Shown here piece after piece: positions 59,315 through 64,000 of a DNA stretch of 64,000 nt (its first letter is position 1; every line of letters starts with the position of its first letter). The DNA is taken from contig NZ_JAUOQH010000001.1 of assembly GCF_030547075.1 (NCBI RefSeq), forward strand, positions 406,921 to 470,920, read 5' to 3'. The DNA is from Alteromonas sp. 1_MG-2023 (GTDB taxonomy: Bacteria > Pseudomonadota > Gammaproteobacteria > Enterobacterales > Alteromonadaceae). The notes below the pieces were generated by a model. That model ran no database searches, was not told the DNA's origin, and saw only the letters and a program-made list of their open reading frames with translations. The translations under genes were made by a program, and so were the position numbers.

Positions 59315-61465
59315 ATGATATACACAGGCAAGAGTTTATCCGTCAGTCTGTTAGATGACGGTTTTGCTGAACTGGTATTCGATGCCGAAGGTTCAGTAAA
59401 CAAGTTCGACCGCCAGACGGTGACAGAACTTGATGAAGCAACCCAAGCACTGCTAAAAGAGAGTGGTGTTAAAGGCTTAGTAGTACGCAGTGCAAAATCT
59501 GCATTTATTGTAGGTGCTGATATCACCGAATTTACCGGCTTATTCGCGATGGACGAAGCCGAAGTACTAAACTGGGTTGCCAATACCTCTCAAGTGTTCG
59601 ACCGCTTTGAAGATTTACCTTTCCCTACGATTGCTGCCATTAACGGTTTTGCACTGGGCGGCGGCTGTGAAATGACACTAGCTTGTGACCTACGCGTTGC
59701 AGACACAACAGCATCTATTGGCCTACCAGAAGTTAAACTAGGCATAATGCCTGGCTTTGGTGGCACCGTACGTTTACCGCGTTTGATTGGTGCTGATAAC
59801 GCATTAGAGTGGATGACCACAGGTAAAGATAGAAAAGGCGCAAAAGCCCTTGCTGAAGGCGCCGTTGACGCTGTAGTTGCACCTGAGTCATTACGCGACA
59901 GTGCCCTTTCTATGCTAGAAGATGCGGTAGATGGCAAGTTTAAATGGGAAGCACGTCGTGCTCAGAAAAAAGCCCCATTACAACTGAACAAAAACGAAGC
60001 CATGATGAGCTTCTCTACTGCGCAAGCTATGGTATTTGCCCAAGCAGGCAAACACTACCCTGCTCCGCACAAGATGGTAGAAACCGTTCAAAAAGCCGCT
60101 GGTCTTGACCGCGACGGCGCACTGAAGCTTGAAAATGAAGGTTTTGTTGCCCTAACTAAAACCGATGCAGCGCAAGCGCAAATTGGTATTTTCCTAGCCG
60201 ACCAGCTAGTAAAAGGTAAAGGTAAGAAACAAGCTAAAGCTGCCACAAAAGATGTAAAACTTAATGCCGTACTGGGTGCGGGTATTATGGGTGGCGGTAT
60301 TGCGTATCAAAGTGCTGTTAAAGGCATGCCAGTGATAATGAAAGATATTAACACTGATGCACTAGACCTAGGCTTAAACGAAGCCGCCAATATTCTTGGT
60401 AAAGGTATGCAGCGCGGTAAAGTTGATGCCAAAACCATGGCAAAAACCCTTAACGCTATTACGCCTACTCTTGACTACAACACGCTTAAAGACGCAGACC
60501 TTGTGATTGAAGCGGTTGTTGAAAACCCGAAAGTAAAAGGCATTGTGCTTAAAGAAGTAGAAGACGTAGTGGCCGATGACGCTATCATCTGTTCTAACAC
60601 CTCTACTATTTCAATTAACCAACTAGCAAAAAGCTTAGATAAGCCAGAACGCTTCTGTGGTATGCACTTCTTTAACCCAGTACACCGCATGCCATTGGTA
60701 GAAATCATTCGTGGTGAAAACACCTCGGAAGACACTATCAATGCAGTAGTGGCAACCACACTTCGCATGGGTAAAACCCCTATCGTAGTTAACGATTGCC
60801 CAGGGTTCTTAGTAAACCGCGTATTGTTCCCTTACTTTGCAGGCTTCAGTAAGTTGCTAATAGATGGCGCTGATTTTGTTGCCGTTGATAAAGTAATGGA
60901 GAAACAGTTCGGCTGGCCAATGGGCCCTGCTTACCTAATGGACGTTGTTGGTATTGATACTGGCGACCATGCTGCAGACGTTATGGCTGCGGGTATTCCA
61001 GAGCGTATGGCACGTATTGGCGACGACCCAGTAACCGTTCTTTACAAAGAAAAACGTTTAGGTCAGAAAAATGGCAAAGGCTTTTATAACTACGGTAAAG
61101 ACAAGCGCGGCAAGCCTACCAAAGTGGCTGCTGAAGAAGCGTATAGCTTGCTTGCGCCTATTACTGCCGATACCAAGGACTTCGACGCGCAAGATATTAT
61201 TGCACGCTTGATGATCCCTATGGCTAACGAAGCAATTCGTTGCCTAGAAGAAGGTATTGTAGGTACTGCAGCTGAAGCAGATATGGCCTTACTTTACGGT
61301 TTAGGCTTCCCTCCATTCCGCGGTGGTGTATTCCGCTGGATTGAAACAATGGGATTAGCGAACTTTGTCGAACTAGCCGACAAATACGCCAGTCTTGGCC
61401 CGATTTACCAAATTTCAGATGGCGTTCGCAAGATGGCCGCTGAAGGTAAATCTTACTTCGCTTAA
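59315..61465 (+). CDS. fadB: Fatty acid oxidation complex alpha subunit
   Basis: FadB catalyses enoyl-CoA hydration and 3-hydroxyacyl-CoA dehydrogenation. The 716-residue protein has the crotonase domain ([35 protein letters not shown]) and the NAD-binding dehydrogenase domain ([39 protein letters not shown]). ATG 59315 is chosen because AAGGAG is at correct spacing and the N-terminus aligns with E. coli FadB. It lies 18 bases upstream of fadA. Confidence 0.96.
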   Translation: MIYTGKSLSVSLLDDGFAELVFDAEGSVNKFDRQTVTELDEATQALLKESGVKGLVVRSAKSAFIVGADITEFTGLFAMDEAEVLNWVANTSQVFDRFEDLPFPTIAAINGFALGGGCEMTLACDLRVADTTASIGLPEVKLGIMPGFGGTVRLPRLIGADNALEWMTTGKDRKGAKALAEGAVDAVVAPESLRDSALSMLEDAVDGKFKWEARRAQKKAPLQLNKNEAMMSFSTAQAMVFAQAGKHYPAPHKMVETVQKAAGLDRDGALKLENEGFVALTKTDAAQAQIGIFLADQLVKGKGKKQAKAATKDVKLNAVLGAGIMGGGIAYQSAVKGMPVIMKDINTDALDLGLNEAANILGKGMQRGKVDAKTMAKTLNAITPTLDYNTLKDADLVIEAVVENPKVKGIVLKEVEDVVADDAIICSNTSTISINQLAKSLDKPERFCGMHFFNPVHRMPLVEIIRGENTSEDTINAVVATTLRMGKTPIVVNDCPGFLVNRVLFPYFAGFSKLLIDGADFVAVDKVMEKQFGWPMGPAYLMDVVGIDTGDHAADVMAAGIPERMARIGDDPVTVLYKEKRLGQKNGKGFYNYGKDKRGKPTKVAAEEAYSLLAPITADTKDFDAQDIIARLMIPMANEAIRCLEEGIVGTAAEADMALLYGLGFPPFRGGVFRWIETMGLANFVELADKYASLGPIYQISDGVRKMAAEGKSYFA

Positions 61466-62647
<1,182 letters not shown>

Positions 62648-62667
62648 TTAGTTATTCACGTTTTATT

Positions 62668-62691
62668 AAAAGGGCCTTCGGGCCCTTTTTT
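62668..62691 (+). terminator. Intrinsic terminator after fadA
   Basis: AAAAGGGCC (62668-62676) and GGCCCTTTT (62681-62689) form a stem with a four-base loop, followed by T residues. Confidence 0.9.
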
Positions 62692-62734
62692 GTTGGTTCG
62701 CTTTTGACGCTCAATGCTTTTTTAGTAACAAATA

Positions 62735-63703
62735 CTATTTTAAGACACGGGAAAGCGGGCTAACTACCCCTTGGGCGCCCTGTTGCAACACATGCGTATA
62801 AATTTGGGTGGTTTTCACATCAGAATGACCTAGCTGCGTTTGCACAGTGCGGATATCGGCCCCCGACTGTAAAAGGTGAGTAGCAAACGAATGCCGTAAG
62901 GTATGCGGCGTCACCTTCTTTTTAAGCCCGCATGCATTGGCAGTATTTCTTATCGCCTTTTGTATGCTTGACTCATCAATATGATGTCGACGCACTTTTT
63001 TATCTTCGGGATCAACCGATAAACGGGAAGAGGGAAAAAGGTAATGCCAGCCCAACTCCTTAGGCGCATTTTGATATTTGACCCGCAAACGATGCGGCAG
63101 ATATACCCCTTGGTAATTAGGGTTATCTAAATCAGCAATGAGGTAAGTTTCAACCATACTTATTTGCCGAGTAAGCCCAGGCTTGAGCTCTGCGGCTAAA
63201 GTAACAACACGGTGCTTTCCGCCTTTTCCGTCCCAAATTCGAATAGCGTTATAATCGAAATCGATGTCTTTCACCCGTAACCGAACGGCTTCCATTAAAC
63301 GTAAACCACTTCCGTACAGCAATGAAATGGGTAACTTTAAATGAGCGGGAAGTTGAGCAAAAAGCGTGACTACCTCTTCTTGCGTAAGCACAACGGGTAA
63401 CTTGGCTTGCCTGCGGCTTGTAACGAAATCAAGACTTAAGGAAAGAGGCTTTTCTAAAATGTCTCGATATAGAAATGCCAACGCATTGAGTGCACTCGCC
63501 TGCGTGGCTGGCGCCACATTCTTTATATTTACTAAGTGAGATAGAAATAACTCTACCTCTTTGTCTCCCATATCGGCAGGATGCTTTGTATTGTGAAAGC
63601 GGATATAACTAATAATCCACCCGCTATAAAGCTGGATAGAGCGCTTGGCATAACGGCGATTTCGCATGTGTTGAACCACCATTTGCATAAACATCGACTT
63701 CAT
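62735..63703 (-). CDS. intI: Integron integrase IntI
   Basis: This 322-residue tyrosine recombinase inserts and removes gene cassettes at attI and attC sites. Catalytic residues are Arg135 (GSGLRLMEA), His267 and Arg270 (TPHTLRH), His293 (LGHSD) and Tyr302 (IYTHV). The integron-specific extra patch is present at about 203-250 (LPHRLRVKY, ELGWHYLFPSSRLS, VRRHHIDESS), which separates it from phage and XerC/D recombinases. The gene is intact and reads away from the attI side, the usual arrangement. Confidence 0.95.
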   Translation of the reverse strand: MKSMFMQMVVQHMRNRRYAKRSIQLYSGWIISYIRFHNTKHPADMGDKEVELFLSHLVNIKNVAPATQASALNALAFLYRDILEKPLSLSLDFVTSRRQAKLPVVLTQEEVVTLFAQLPAHLKLPISLLYGSGLRLMEAVRLRVKDIDFDYNAIRIWDGKGGKHRVVTLAAELKPGLTRQISMVETYLIADLDNPNYQGVYLPHRLRVKYQNAPKELGWHYLFPSSRLSVDPEDKKVRRHHIDESSIQKAIRNTANACGLKKKVTPHTLRHSFATHLLQSGADIRTVQTQLGHSDVKTTQIYTHVLQQGAQGVVSPLSRVLK

Positions 63704-63723
63704 TTTTATTCTTCACATTTAAA

Positions 63724-63739
63724 CTGTAATTACATACAG
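63724..63739 (-). promoter_or_regulatory. LexA (SOS) box in intI promoter
   Basis: CTGTAATTACATACAG fits CTGT-N8-ACAG, the LexA core, and lies 20-35 bases before the intI start codon. SOS control of integrases through such a site is established in Vibrio and class 1 integrons. Confidence 0.75.
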
Positions 63740-63784
63740 CATTACGATTTTTTGATACGGCGTAAAATAAAAAGGAAGAATTCC

Positions 63785-63796
63785 GTACTTAAGTAC
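63785..63796. repeat. Perfect palindrome GTACTTAAGTAC
   Basis: This 12-bp perfect palindrome lies between intI and the candidate attI core. Its role is unknown; it may be a regulator site or an integrase accessory element. Confidence 0.5.
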
Positions 63797-63830
63797 AGTG
63801 TTTTCAGATACAAAGTGTAGGATATTGATA

Positions 63831-63860
63831 AAAGTTAACTTACATGCGAAAGTTAACTTA
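63831..63860. repeat. Paired repeat AAAGTTAACTTA in attI region
   Basis: Two copies of AAAGTTAACTTA (63831-63842 and 63849-63860, period 18) each contain the palindrome AAGTTAACTT. In class 1 integrons direct repeats near attI bind the integrase, so these could be its analogues. Confidence 0.5.
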
Positions 63861-63923
63861 TTATTTGGGTGATATATGGAAACTTTCCGCCTTGCATAAA
63901 GGATTTTTTCCGTACACTAAATT

Positions 63924-63930
63924 GTTAGGC
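63924..63930 (+). other. Candidate attI core site GTTAGGC
   Basis: GTTAGGC fits the GTTRRRY core cut by integron integrases between G and TT. It is 221 bases from the intI start, similar to known attI spacing. The following bases would be the first cassette or the end of an empty attI. The remaining 70 bases contain no open reading frame that I can support. Confidence 0.6.
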
Positions 63931-64000
63931 GTCATTTACTTACAGCTTAAAAAAGTGGGTTCAGTCGTGACATTCCAGCATTAAGGTTGTTTCACTAGGT

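Larger units (their letters stand above)
62735..64000. mobile_element. Chromosomal integron platform (left part)
   Basis: An integron integrase gene on the minus strand is followed to the right by a LexA-type box, repeats, and a GTTAGGC core typical of attI or attC recombination points. Gene cassettes, if present, start at about 63925 and continue past the window edge. No complete cassette or attC site can be seen within 64 kb. Confidence 0.75.

Noticed and set aside
62735..63703. Prophage or XerC/D recombinase instead of integron integrase
   Set aside because: The integron-specific patch before the second catalytic box is present and no phage genes are near.

Overview
The window is about 64 kb of chromosome from a marine-type gammaproteobacterium, most likely Alteromonas or a close relative in the Alteromonadales. 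The evidence is a set of conserved gammaproteobacterial gene neighbourhoods (rapA-rluA; rppH-ptsP-lgt-thyA with divergent mutH; ygiF/ygiM; ftsB-ispD-ispF-truD-surE-pcm-yqaA-nlpD-rpoS; rplU-rpmA-obgE with divergent ispB; fadBA), moderate G+C, a nickel superoxide dismutase, and a chromosomal integron integrase. I saw no rRNA or tRNA gene, no CRISPR array, no insertion sequence and no prophage. All protein-coding genes look intact.

Layout. 1-9.8 kb: a transglutaminase-like exported protein, a PIN-PhoH ATPase, rapA-rluA, a DUF3530-like exported protein, a small unknown and an AmpG-like permease. 9.9-14.2 kb: signalling genes (a hybrid kinase with two receivers, a PAS-diguanylate cyclase, and a receiver-CheC-like protein). 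14.2-20.5 kb: thyA, lgt, a TauE/SafE permease, ptsP and rppH on the minus strand, with mutH divergent. 20.5-23.9 kb: a membrane-anchored AraC-like regulator, a CYTH-CHAD triphosphatase and YgiM. 24-32 kb: a five-gene efflux operon (outer membrane factor, adaptor, RND pump, OmpR-type regulator, histidine kinase), divergent from a YHYH-domain lipoprotein. 33.5-41.2 kb: putA, a Cache-domain chemoreceptor and a TIGR03545-like membrane protein. 41.3-47.9 kb: the ftsB to rpoS block. 48-50.8 kb: folA, then a compact five-gene cluster ending in sodN-sodX behind a Fur-like box. 50.8-55.1 kb: obgE-rpmA-rplU, ispB and a ZIP transporter. 55.3-62.7 kb: pepQ, slt and fadBA. 62.7-64 kb: an integron integrase reading leftward, a LexA-type box and a candidate attI site. 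A cassette array, if present, would lie beyond the right edge.

The most interesting part is 48.7-50.75 kb. Two small helical proteins of unknown function and a 69-residue exported His-rich membrane protein sit upstream of a nickel superoxide dismutase and its maturation protease. A near-consensus Fur-type box precedes the whole set. This looks like a metal-responsive nickel-SOD module with undescribed accessory proteins. The second point of interest is the apparently SOS-controlled integron platform at the right end. Several intergenic regions carry clean palindromes or direct repeats that look like operators: a PsrA-type box before fadB, paired repeats before the efflux operon, two palindromes between putA and the chemoreceptor, and a GATC cluster plus a 21-bp tandem repeat before ispB.
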